A stretch of DNA of 64,000 nt, taken from the NCBI GenBank assembly GCA_954871525.1, contig OX940863.1:38302501-38366500 (forward strand), given 5' to 3'. Below are positions 13,365-24,059 of this stretch, one piece after another (within the stretch, counting starts at the first letter, position 1; every line of letters begins with the position of its first letter). Made by a program: the position numbers and the translations under genes. The notes beneath the pieces were generated by a model. That model did not search any database and was not told where the DNA came from. It saw only the letters and a list, made by a program, of their open reading frames with translations. This stretch comes from Parietaria judaica. Lineage: Eukaryota; Streptophyta; Magnoliopsida; Rosales; Urticaceae.

Positions 13365-13723
13365 GATTTTGGGCATCGACCCCTTTTTTTGTAACTCCGC
13401 TGTTCCGGCGCCCCTTTGATTGAATGAACATGATAATAATAATTTTTATTATTATTATTATCTTTTTTGCCTATTCTATTTTGCATGCCTTCTCAACTTT
13501 CCCTTCGCATGCGATTTTGTTGTCGACGTCCCTTTGATGCCTTCTCTTCGCATGCGTGAATGGTTTCCGAATCAAGTTCCAGAGCACTTAGCTTTCATAG
13601 AGGTTTTTGTGGATGATATTATTCGTCTGCTTCGTCGGGCCAACTGCCGTCGACGCCGCGGGTGATGCTGTGGATTTCTTCGTTGAGAAGAAGAAATGAA
13701 CTTGTATATTTAGATATTTGCAC
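13365..13723 (+). other. 3' flank of the additional ORF
   Basis: No gene. Holds a short ATT-type microsatellite (about 13434-13463) directly downstream of the additional ORF stop. It then joins the gag remnant, marking the internal deletion. Confidence 0.5.
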
Positions 13724-14080
13724 CTAGAACTGGTTGCGTGGGTCTGCTTTCGTCATTCCCGGGTGTCTTACCTTCGGGGGATGAAAACAAAGCTCTACTG
13801 ATACCCAACCGCGATGCCGCCCAGTCTTCCGTGTCCTTATCTGGTTCCCCCCCCGGGGGGCCGACGTTTCTGCGGTCAAGCTCTGCGGGTACTGCCTTCT
13901 CACCTCAGCGGCCGCGTGGTCCAGGAGGGCGGTGAGCTGCGTATTCCTCGTCGCTGCTTCTTCCAGCTGTCGTCGGAGCTCTTCCACAGTGGCTTGACTA
14001 CTTCCTGCGCTCCTGCCGGTTGCTTCTTCTCCCTGAATCTCCGAGCGTTCCATGCCGTTGTTTTCGCTATTGTCTGCCAT
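13724..14080 (-). pseudogene. gag N-terminal fragment of element A
   Basis: The 118-codon ORF starts 37 bp inside the primer-binding site, the expected gag position. Its residues TALLDHAAAEVRRQYPQSL align with the gag start of element C (ATLLDHAAATDARRHSPQSL). The similarity fades after about 75 residues and the capsid domain is missing. The fragment is what remains after deletion of most of gag and all of pol. Confidence 0.7.
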
Positions 14081-14116
14081 TCTTTCAAGCTCCTAATTGC
14101 GTGATAGAAAAAAACT

Positions 14117-14139
14117 GAGCCCCTCGGTGGGCGCCAAAC
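14117..14139 (-). other. primer-binding site of element A
   Basis: The reverse complement reads GTTTGGCGCCCACCGAGGGGCTC, identical to 59983..60005 in element C, where it directly follows the 5' LTR. Here the LTR that should adjoin it (beyond 14139) is gone. Confidence 0.85.
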
Positions 14140-14996
14140 TAATGGCGGCGTATATACTCAAGTTGCTCAAAACTTGGCTCATGTAATGGTAAAATAAAAT
14201 TTCAACACCTATTAATATCTTAAGCTCCTCTTACTTGATTCATTCTTAGTCGATATGGGATTTATTCGCTTCTTACACAATTTCTTTATTTTTCAAATAT
14301 CATTTCTCATACTTATTATATGCACATGTAAGACTTCATCACTTATATATATATATAAAAGACCGGCCCAATCAATTTGAAAGGTGTTGGGCAAAACTTG
14401 AACATGAAGTTCCATGCTTTAAATAGTTGCACAAATAAGCTGCTAAGGAAGCAATGTGCGGTCTTTGGAAGTTCGACAAGCCCATCGCGCAGTGGACGTG
14501 GCAAAAATTACAAAAAGGAAAAATTATGAAAGTTGAAGGGTTGAAGTTTGTTTATTTAGTTGATTTTTGTTGTTGTTGTAATTATCTAATCGGTTATTGA
14601 TCGATAATCGGGAAAACTTAATCCTGGCTTTCCAAACTTGTTAAATTTTGGATTATAAACATGAGTACACTGTGCACAATGTATAGGTATAAACTTAATT
14701 TTATGGAAAACGTTGTCACACAAGCACTCAAATTAATACATGCCTACACTGTCTAAGTAACTATTCAAATTGTAAGCATAATTACGAACACATATAGCAT
14801 AACTTTTTTTTTATTTACTTTTTACCCCTTTGTAATATCACTACAGATAGTGTATTGTTCACATTCTAAATGTTTAGATTCAAGAGCTAAACTAAGACCC
14901 ATGAAGACCTATTCCCCTTTAATTGTGTAAATATATTATACTACATTAGATATAAGAATTTAACTAATTTTAGGGTTTATTCCAACATTGAAAAGC

Positions 14997-16797
14997 CCAA
15001 GTGTAGTGACTATGAGGTTTGTGCAGCGAAGAAGGCAAGGTTGGGCTAGGAGACGAGTGATGGGAGGAACACGAGGAATACGGCGCTGTTTCGGTGGCCG
15101 GATTCAGGATCATCAGCGGAACCATGTCCTGAAGAAGCCCTTCGGAGTAGGGCTGTGCATAAAACCCGAAAATGCGGGTTTTAAACCCAAACCGGACCGA
15201 AACCGATTTAAAAAAACCGAAACCGAATTAAAACCGGGTTAAACCGAAACCGAATTTTTTAAAACCCGCAACTGGAATAAACCGGGTTTTGAGTTATAAA
15301 ACCCGGAACCCGGTTAGTAGGTTACTAAAACCCGGTTTTTTAATTAAATATTTAATTTATATTTATAATTTTTCAAATTAAGAGTCTGTATTCAATACAG
15401 TGTATTGTAATTGTATTATGGCAGCAGGCAGCTCATTCAAAACGACAAAAAAATATATTCAGTTAAAAACGACATGTATATTGTATTGTATTGTATTGTA
15501 TTATTAGGGTTTAATCCTCTTTTTCATTCGACTCCCTCTCGGGCTCTCTCTCCTCTCACTTGCGCCGTTTCTCACTCTCGCCCCTTTCTCCCTCTCTCTC
15601 CTCCACTCGCCGTCGCGCCGTCTCGACGTCTCGCCGTCTCGCCTCCGCTCAGTGCCTCACGCCGTCGCTGCTCTGCTCAACGTCTCTCGATTCTGCTCTG
15701 GTCAGCGTCATCGATTCTGGTCAGCACCTCCTCGACGATTTCAGGTACTCGATTCTGCTCTGGTCAGCGTCATCGATTCGGGTTTGGGTTACTGATTCAT
15801 TGTTATTGAAGGATTTAGGGTTACTGAAGGATTTAGGGTTACTCGATTATGCTCTGGTCAACGTCATCGATTCGGGTTTGGGTTACTGAAGGATTTAGGG
15901 TTACTGATTCATTGTTATTGAAGGATTTTGGGTTACTGAAGGATTTAAGGTTACTGATTCATTGTTATTGAATGATTTAGGGTTTATGATCTAATATTTT
16001 TCTCTGTGTTATTGTGTTTATAGAGGATGCTTGAAGACTTGAAGACTTGTTTTTTTTTCCTGTGTTATTTGGACTAGTTTAGACCTATTGTTGCTATGTT
16101 TTGTTGGTCATGTGTTGCTGTGTTGGACCAGATTTTGTCCTGCTATGTTAGACCAGATTTTGGACTTCCTGTGTTGCTATGTTTTTTTTTTCTTTGTTTT
16201 GTTGCTATGTTTTATTTGGAGTTCCTGGTGTTATTTGAACCAGTTTTTATGTGTAATTTCAATTTTTTTTTAAATATTATTATTCGGGTTAAAATCCGGG
16301 TTAAAACCCGGAACCAAATTTAAAACCCGAACCCGATTAAAATCCGGGTTCGGGTTTTAAATCCGGGTTTTAAAACCAAAACTGGGTAATAACCCGAACC
16401 CAGGTTTTCAATTTTAAAATCTGGTTTCGGGTTTTAAAATTGAAAACCCGGAAATCCGGGTTCGGTTTCCGGGTTTAAAAAAAAAAAAAAAAAAAAACCG
16501 GGTTTTACACCCGGTTTCAGCCCTACTTCGGAGGCCCTTTCTTCATGGACAAATCCTTGAGAATGGCCCAAGAGGAAAGTTGATGGACTTAGTGAGTGTT
16601 GGGCCTCAGAATCAGAGGCATTATTCTTGGGTTTCTTGGCTTGTTGATGGGCCTTGTTGGGTTGGCCCAAAATGAAAAAGGGGTGAGTGAAGTGTAGGTG
16701 GAGACCTTCGTAGGTGATGATGAGTGTGCCTGAGTCATCCATGGAGCGCTCTACTTGCTTCTTTGCACTACACTTCAGATTTGTGCACCTATAATAA
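14997..16797 (-). pseudogene. duplicated WRKY49-like terminal exon, split by a hAT element
   Basis: Minus-strand exon copy from an AG acceptor at 16797. It keeps the second half of the WRKY zinc finger: two cysteines spaced C-X4-C, then YEGLHLHF with the H-X-H pair, followed by a proline-rich tail. Changes against the inner copy are mainly conservative (TNPRC to TNLKC). The frame was open up to the hAT insertion at 16533/16526, and resumes at 15139. The stop codon used by the inner copy has become a Trp codon at 14999..14997. Before the insertion this could have served as an alternative last exon. Confidence 0.85.
15148..16525. mobile_element. non-autonomous hAT element (1378 bp)
   Basis: Ends are TAGGGCTG (15148) and CAGCCCTA (to 16525). 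The 8-bp target duplication CTTCGGAG lies at 15140..15147 and 16526..16533, and the uninterrupted paralog at 17.9 kb confirms the empty site. Both ends are packed with short 'aaacccgg' subterminal repeats. The middle contains an 18-bp degenerate repeat (gaaggatttagggttact) at about 15800-15980 and CT-rich sequence. No transposase is encoded. Open frames here are incidental. Confidence 0.92.
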
Positions 16798-17783
16798 CTC
16801 CTATTTATTTAAAAATTAAAAATTATATTATAGTTATAGCATGTACGGACTCTTATTATTATAATAATAATAATAATAAATTTTAGCTTTGCATCAACAA
16901 GGCATTTGAACTAATATTTTTTAGTCTAACTAACTAAAACTCGTTTATTTGTCTAATTTACGGATATTATCGAAAATCATTAGGTATAATGCTGAGATTT
17001 TTTTAAGATTTTAATAACTGATAATGGATTATGTTGATCAGATTTTACGGGTATGTTTGTAATTTAAAAGTATCCCGACCAATATTTTATAAAATAATAA
17101 TATTTTAATTATTTATAAATGAATCTAACTAAAAATATATACTATTTTTTTGCGTAGTTTTATGGGCTTTTATTATATTGGATTTAATTAAAATATTTTT
17201 AAAGTAATAACGGCTTTCTAATCTAGGAAAAGAAAGGAATCGACCTTTTGAAAAACAAGACTTTTTTAATACTTTCTACGTAGAAAGGAATACAAGTAAG
17301 CGTTTATTTAATAGCTCATATAATGTGGTTATAGTACTTAAAATAGAACCTTTTAAACAAATATTTACTTTGGTGGTTGGTTAATCATGTAGGTTTAGCT
17401 TTTAGAAAAACGTAACTGTTTATTATCAAGTTTGATGGTTTAGGTCCATTGATGAAATGAAATAAATATAATATTTTCATAAAAAGAAAATTCATGATTA
17501 TTTAGTTCCTAACCGACTGTGACATGATTTTTAAAACATTTAATATTAGTAAAATAAACACATGTCTGATTAATAATATTATTAGCATAACTTTTCTTTA
17601 TTTACTTTCTACCACTTTGTAACATCATTACAGATATTGTATTGTTCACATTCTAAATATTTAGATTCAAGAGAAAAACTAAGACCCATCAAGACTTATT
17701 CCCCTTTAATTCTGTAAATATATTATACTACATTAGATATAAGAATTTAACTAATGCTAGGGTTTATTCCAATATTCAAAAAC

Positions 17784-19280
17784 CTAAGTGTAGTGACTAG
17801 GAGGCTGGTGCAGCGAAGAAGGCGAGGCTGGGCATGGAGACGAGTGATGTGAAGAACACGAGGAAAACGACGCCGTTTTGGTGGCCGGATTCAGGATCAT
17901 TAATGGAACCATGTCCTGAAGAAGCCCCTGGGAGGCCCTTTCTTCATGAACCAATCCTCGAGAATGGCCCAATATGGAAGTTGATGGGCTTGGTGGGTGT
18001 TGGGCCTCAGAATCAGAGGCGTTCTTCTTGGGCTTCTTGGCTCGTTGATGGGCCTGATTGGGTTGGCCCAAAATGAAAAAGGGGTAAGTGAAGTGTAGGT
18101 GGAGACCTTCGTAGGTGATGATGAGTGTGTCCGAGTCATCCATGGACCTCTCTACTTGTTTCTTTGCACTACACCTCGGATTTGTGCACCTATAGTAACT
18201 CCTATATATTTAAAAATAAAAATTTAATTAAAGTTATAGCATGTAGGGACTCTTTAATAATAATAGTAATAATAAAATTAGCTATGCATCAACTAGGCAT
18301 TTGAACTAATATTTTAGAGTCCGAAAACTAAAATCCATGGTCTAATTTTATGGATATCATAAAAAATCATTAGGTATAATGATGAGATTTTTGTAAGATT
18401 TTAACGATTGATAATAGATTATGTTGATTAGATTTTACGGGTATGTTGATAATTTAAAAGTATCCCGACTAGTATTTTATAAAATAATAATATTGTAATT
18501 GTTTATAAATGAATCTAACTAAATATATATATATATAATTAATGGGCTTTTATTAGATTGGATTTAATTAAAATATTTTTTTAAATAATAATGGCTTTCT
18601 AATCGAGGAAAAGAAAGGAATCGACCTTTTCAAAAACAAGATTTTTTTTAATTCTTTCTACGTAGAAAGGAATAAAAGTAAGCGTTTAATTAATAGCTCA
18701 TATAATGTGGTTATAGTACTTAAAATAGGATCTCTTAAACAAATAGCTAATTTGGTGGTTGGTTAATCATGTAGGTTTAGCTTTTAGGAATGAAAAACGT
18801 AATTGTTTATTATCAAAGTTGGATGGTTTAGGTTCATTGATGAAATAAATATAACATTTTAACAAAAAAATTAATGATTATTTAGTTCCTAATCAGCAAC
18901 CGATTGTGACATGATTTTTAAAACAATTAATATTAGTAAAAGAAACACATGTCTGATTAATAATTTTATTACACATATATTGCTATTTAGAGAGTGTGAG
19001 TCCATGCAGATCATGAAGAAATTACATCATGAAATTACCATATTCTTAATTAATATTGCTTATTAGAAACATTGACACAACATGTAGATAATCATAATTT
19101 GGAGTAATAATGAAGAATGTTACCTAGGATTTGGGCTATTCTTGATGGATTTCTGCCCATATTTTCTCCATTTATAGCCATCATCAGACATGCCATTGCC
19201 ACCACAGCTCTTAATCTTCAGTGTGTATTTGTTCTCAATCTTGCTAAGTCCTTTTTCCAGTATTGATATCCTTCATAAAA

Positions 19281-19317
<37 letters not shown>

Positions 19318-20042
19318 AAGAGTGTCCCAAAACTTAAAAAAGCGAAACTATGGTTCGATATTTTTATTTATGAGTAGTTTGTTTATACGTAAGATGAATT
19401 TAGCTTGTGTTTATTCATACACAACTGTTAACACGGTTTTTCTTCGACATATATACGGGAACGGTTAACTAATAAAACTTGGACAGAATTACGAGATAAG
19501 TGTGACAATTCTGAATCTTCAGATGATAAATATAGTTACAAGTTACAAACATATATGTAGATTAGCTTGTGTTTACTCATACAAAACTACAATTCTATGT
19601 GTTTATTGTTTATACAATTTTTCTTTGACATAAGTGAGCGAAAACTAATTAAATTAGGACAGAATTATGAGATGAGTGTGACAATTCCGAATCTTCGGAA
19701 GATAAATAAAGTTACAAGTTAAACATAGATATATATGTGTGTAATATACCTCGCTTGTGAGCTATAGAGAGCTTGGGGCTGGAGTTTTCTTGAAGTGGCT
19801 GTCAAAGCATTCTCGATATCTTCTATGGTTGGCCCCGAATACACTGCGCCATTATTGAGCCTGTAATTGCCGCTCTCTTCGTTGTCATTCGAAGACGAGC
19901 TCGTGAATGTTGTGTCGTTTTCGCCACCGAGCTTGTCTTGCTGCATCAGGAAGAAGGGTGACACGTCATCCAGAAGCTCTCTCACGAGCTCCTCTTCCGA
20001 GGACGACCACTCTGTGCCCATCGCCGCCTGATCTTCCTCCAT
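17784..20042 (-). CDS. WRKY49-like: WRKY transcription factor, group IIc, WRKY49-like
   Basis: Exons are 20042..19750, 19270..19124 and 18198..17784, giving 284 residues. Both introns have GT-AG borders and join in phase. The acidic N-terminus includes EEELVRELLDD. Exon 2 carries DDGYKWRKYGQKSIKN (WRKY at about residue 132). The intron splits the domain after SPNP, at an Arg/Ser junction, and exon 3 supplies YYRCTNPRC and YEGLHLHF, so the zinc finger is C-X4-C-X23-H-X-H, typical of group IIc. The protein should bind W-box DNA in the nucleus. The KSIKNSPNP motif and the C-terminal GLLQDMV segment recall Arabidopsis WRKY49 (At5g43290). Assignment to that ortholog is from memory and needs a tree. 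The last exon is tandemly duplicated downstream. Three TTGAC cores lie upstream, at 20266..20339. Confidence 0.88.
19271..19749 (-). other. intron 1 of the WRKY gene, with a duplicated block
   Basis: No coding sequence. A (TA)n tract sits at about 19290-19313. A block of about 130 bp beginning 'ttagcttgtgtttaytcatacaaaact' occurs twice (about 19397 and 19562), with 'acagaattaygagatragtgtgacaattc' in both copies. Confidence 0.6.
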
Positions 20043-20265
20043 TATTATTCAATGCAGCTATGACCAATAAGGGTTTTTCTCTTCAAGACAAGACCATAAG
20101 ATCCTTGCGTTTTTACGTGTTGTTGTGTTGTTAATATAGGAAGAGAATAATGAGGGTTTGTGTGTGTATATATATGTGTATGTGTATATATGTGCGATGG
20201 AGCAAAAGTGGAGTAGATGAGGAAGAGCAAGTTGTCACGTCTACGAGTTTGTGTGTTTGTGAGTG

Positions 20266-20339
20266 TTGACTTTTTAATAAAGTACGTAAGGTTTATGTAT
20301 CTTTGTAAGCATTAGGCTTTGACTTTTGCATTTTTGACA
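20266..20339. promoter_or_regulatory. W-box cluster upstream of the WRKY gene
   Basis: Plus-strand TTGACT at 20266 and 20319 and TTGACA at 20334, 220-300 bp upstream of the WRKY start codon. W-boxes (TTGAC core) are the standard WRKY binding sites, so autoregulation or cross-regulation is plausible. Confidence 0.5.
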
Positions 20340-20454
20340 TTTACTAATGGTAAACTTGGCTATGTTCAACAACAACAAAAACATCAATATCATATATTAT
20401 GTTTTTCTTCCCTTGTGATATTTCAATTACAAGATGATGTAAATAGGAATGTAC

Positions 20455-20485
20455 TTTCTTCTTCTTCTTCTTCTTCTTCTTCTTA
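20455..20485. repeat. (TTC)n microsatellite
   Basis: About ten TTC units in AT-rich intergenic DNA. No gene nearby on this side except the WRKY promoter. Confidence 0.9.
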
Positions 20486-21104
20486 TTTTTTATCACTTTT
20501 CATGACATGAAATTGTTCAAAATTTACCCTAAATTATTTTATTTTTTTACGTTTGATTACTCTTAATATTATTATATGTATCCCGGAATTTGTTTCCTAG
20601 GTTTGTACTTGTATATAATATATATAGGAGGTTTTTTTTTCTAATGTAAATTAATTTCTACATTGTGTAAATATGAATCCTTAGTTTAGATTCATAAGAT
20701 TAATTTGCTTGTAGATTCATAAGATTAATTGCTTTATATTATGGTTACTTAATGAGATTAAAATGTATATAATACATAGATAGATATGTGTGTGTGTGTA
20801 TGAGGCTGATAAGGCTATCCATGTGCTGTCGCATTCTAGGATTATGTTTATTTTTTTATTTATTTTTTACTTTGGTAATTTGATTCCCCTTCTTTCTTTA
20901 AATAATTTTGTTCCTTTGTCTCCTACTATTTTTTATGGACCAAAGCTATACCTGGCCCATGACCCCATTTCAACAGAAGCATGCAAGAGTAAACCACCGA
21001 AGATTACACTTTATTTATTTATTTATTTATTCACATTTTACATTTTTCAGGAGTTGAAGCTAAGAGCATATTTTCATAGTTTTAGGCAATTGTACAATGC
21101 TTTA

Positions 21105-21748
21105 GACCATCTTCACCCGAATCCCCCATTTTCTACTCCATTTTGCAGTGAATGTCACATCAAACACTACTTCATCTCCACCCGAACTCCATTTTTATCA
21201 CCAAATGAAATATTCTTTTTATATTAATTCCTCTCTTATTTATCTTCATACCATTATATTTATTTACAACTTTAGAATTATACCACTCATTCATAATTGT
21301 AATAATAAACAAATATTCTATAAATTAATTTAAAATACAAGTACGCATATTAATGTCTTTTTTTCGTCTTTCTATTTTTTCAGTACTTAATTTTTTTATT
21401 TCATTAGAAATTACACTTAAAAGCAATGGATTTAAATATTTTAGCGTTTTAAATTATTGAAAATAATGAATTTAAATAAAATAAACACTTAAACTAATTT
21501 ATATAAATATTTTTGGGATCAAATATTAAATAATTTTTTATAATATAGTCAACTGTATAAATAAAGAACTCTTAAAGGATTAAAAGATAAATAAAGAAAA
21601 TAAATGGAGGGATGAATACTGTAACGCCAAATCTGGGGAAACACTATTCATAAAACACATCACACTCCGTCATGGAGTTAGATATGCAGTTCGGGTGGAG
21701 CTCTACCCAACACCATTTTGAAGAAATGGAGTTTGGGTGGAGAAGCTC
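21105..21748. mobile_element. possible PIF/Harbinger-type MITE (644 bp)
   Basis: Ends resemble inverted repeats: GACCATCTTCACCCGAA on the left and the complement of GAGCTTCTCCACCCAAA on the right. The 3-bp word TTA flanks both (21102..21104, 21749..21751). The inner sequence is AT-rich with no ORF of note. The inverted repeats are imperfect, so the family is tentative. Confidence 0.5.
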
Positions 21749-21856
21749 TTATTTAGTACATATTTATGTTAATGTGTGTACTCCATAGACCATGCAACTC
21801 ATCGTTAATGGATTAAAAAATAAGGTTAATCTCGTCAAAAGTCTCAATAATTTTAA

Positions 21857-23042
21857 GGGATAATAGCGGCTAAAGTACCCATTCTTTGGGCAAGTGTGTC
21901 AATAAAGGTCCAAACCGAATTTATAGCGGCAAAAGTAGCCAAACGTTACAAAAATGTGTTGATTATAAATTCCATCCAGTTTTCTAACATCCGTTAATCA
22001 ACGGTGTGACTTGGAAGTCAATGAATTGCCACGTGGCACGCCACTTTTTTTTTTTTTAATTTACCCCCCTCCCCTTCTTTCTCTCTCTCTCTGTCCCTCG
22101 CTCTCAAAGACAGAGAATATGCGCTCTTATGCTTCTCTCCAATGGCTCATCAAACAATGTTAGCTCTAGCTCTATTCACGTTTAATTTCCTAGCATCAGA
22201 AAAGATTAAGCATAAAAAATTACAATCGCATAGGTTGAGAATCTGCAGGGGTGGCTTCAACGAAGATAAAAACATGAGCAGAAGCCTAATAGGGAGGAAT
22301 GAGCAGTTTACTTTGGGTGACACCGATATCCCTCTTCATTCTGCTCAATCTCATCATTGGAACCATCCTCGTCACTTCCAACCTCCAGAAGTGCTCTTAT
22401 CTCGATCACGATAACGATCGCGACTCGCCTCGCTGACTCTTCCGAGCCACCTCCTCCACGATTGACCCAACCAGGTCCCTCAACCTCTCCTTCTACAGCT
22501 TCGACCCGTCGGGCAAACCCATCACCACAACCCGACCTCCGAGCTGACCCGAGCCTTTCTTGCTCAAGCGGCTCAAATCCGTTTCTCTACTTCGCAGCCA
22601 AGGTAATCAGTTTCTCCAAGAAAAAGAAGAAAACGCACAGGGCTCCCTTGCAAGCTCGTAGAGGTTAGATAAACGTCATCATCTTCCACAACATCCTCCT
22701 CGTTACCTATCTCTGCATCAAACTCGCGGGCAAAGAAGCTGAGTGCGCGAAGCCTGGAACCGTATCTCGGGCAAGGGGGAGTGACGTCATCATTGGCGAC
22801 AAAGAATTGGATGGGTTTGTTTAAGAGCGAGAAGGCTAGGGTAAATAAAAAAAAAGTGACGTGCCACGTGGCATTTATCGACTTCCACATGGCACCGTTG
22901 ACTAACAGATGTTAAATATCTGGATGGAATTTAGAGTCAACACACTTTTGTAGCATTTGGCTACTTATGCCGCTATTAATTCGGTTTGGACCTTTATTGA
23001 CACACTTGCCTAAAGAATGGGTACTTTAGCCGCTATTATCCC
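21857..23042. mobile_element. Mutator-like element with long TIRs (Pack-MULE type, 1186 bp)
   Basis: Terminal inverted repeats of about 188 bp (21857..22045 and 22855..23042) begin GGGATAATAGCGGC. A 9-bp target duplication TAATTTTAA is at 21848..21856 and 23043..23051, the size made by Mutator-like transposases. No transposase is encoded. The GC-richer interior looks like captured host exon sequence. Confidence 0.92.
22312..22610 (+). pseudogene. captured DUF4408-like gene fragment inside the MULE
   Basis: In the frame beginning at about 22315 the sequence reads WVTPISLFILLNLIIGTI followed by VTSNLQK, a hydrophobic start like that of plant DUF4408/DUF761 proteins as I recall them. After a stop near 22429 a second piece in another frame (PFLLKRLKSVSL) resembles the conserved Leu-Lys-rich segment of the same family. 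Several stops and shifts show it is not an intact gene. The family call is from memory; a protein search would settle it. Confidence 0.5.
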
Positions 23043-23051
23043 TAATTTTAA

Positions 23052-24059
23052 ATATGTACTTACGAGTTCTTTTTTATTTTCTTCGACAAAGTTCCAATTC
23101 TCAAAATTTGTATCATCCTCATTGGTACTTCCGTCAAAATTCCCCGGTTTTGTACATATTCCACTGCTATGTCTGATCATCCAACTTGCTAATGGATAAT
23201 TTTTCCCGGAAGGGAGGCCTCACTAAGTTCCCGGCGTTCAAATCCTGCCCAAAGCTATACATATATATAGTGGATTCTTATTATATTAAAAAAACCTTTA
23301 AAATTTAAATTATTGCTAATTTTTGTTTTGTTAAGGTGATTATTAATTTATTACTAACTACATTGTTTGACATTTGATTGAGTTGGTGGCAATAAGATAT
23401 GTGGTTGATGTTCAAAAATTTAGTAGGTATAGAATTTACTAAGTGTATTAAATTTCAGAGGAAGGTTTAGTATACTTTTGTACAAGTAAACTCTTAATTA
23501 ATCCTTTTGGAAGCTAAGGCTTTTAGCAAACTAATAAAGTTCATATAGCATTTTGCGTAGACACTAAAAAAAAAAAACAAACATGATTAGCTCATTGAGA
23601 AAATTGATAATTATCATGCAAAGGTCCAATAAAGAAATTGAATAGTAAATTAGGGAAAGTGCATAGTCCATTAATATACACACATCAATTAATCAATAGC
23701 CTCCATTATGCAACATAGATATTCCTATTTTGATACATACGTTTCAAGCTATAAAGCTACAAATTCAATAGACGTGACAAATTACTATTAGGACAAAGAT
23801 AAGTTAGTGCAAACGTCTTGCAACTTCCTTGTGGTCCAACAATGTAATCCCACAATTCAACGTCTCTTGCAAATAAAGTATCAATCCCAAAACATCCCTA
23901 CAAAATCCCTTCAATAACAATATTAAAAATAAAAAAACAAATACTATTACATTCTCATCCATCATCATAGTCTAGAGTGAGATTTAATATATAAGGTACT
24001 TTTAAGGGAAATTTACATTTTTTTCATTAAATTTTACTTTGAGCTCGATAGGGGTTATA
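23052..24059. other. AT-rich intergenic, no gene seen
   Basis: No supportable ORF, RNA or transposon end was found. Confidence 0.4.

Larger units (their letters stand above)
8458..14139 (-). mobile_element. element A: Ty3/gypsy (Tat-like) remnant lacking its 5' LTR and pol
   Basis: Read on the minus strand, the order is a primer-binding site at 14139..14117 (tttggcgcccaccgaggggc), a gag start, the additional ORF in antisense, a polypurine tract, then the 3' LTR from 9208 down to 8458. The LTR begins TGTTAAGGTCGG and ends CGCGCTCAACA, like elements B and C. No 5' LTR exists: sequence changes to unrelated DNA at the exact LTR/PBS boundary. Protease, reverse transcriptase, RNase H and integrase are absent between gag and the additional ORF. 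Tat-lineage assignment rests on the PBS and on the ORF layout and is inference. Confidence 0.8.
14795..18972. repeat. tandem duplication of the WRKY gene 3' region
   Basis: Copy 1 is 14795..17583 and copy 2 is 17584..18972. Without the hAT insertion and one TSD (1386 bp), copy 1 is about 1.40 kb, against 1.39 kb for copy 2. Each holds part of intron 2, terminal exon 3 and 3' flank. Copies differ by scattered substitutions and small indels, so the duplication is not very recent. Confidence 0.9.

Noticed and set aside
15800..15980. Interstitial telomere
   Set aside because: TTTAGGG words are spaced 18 bp or more apart within a hAT-internal repeat.
20790..21227. 145-codon ORF in AT-rich DNA
   Set aside because: Low-complexity Phe/Leu/Tyr composition and overlap with a MITE end.
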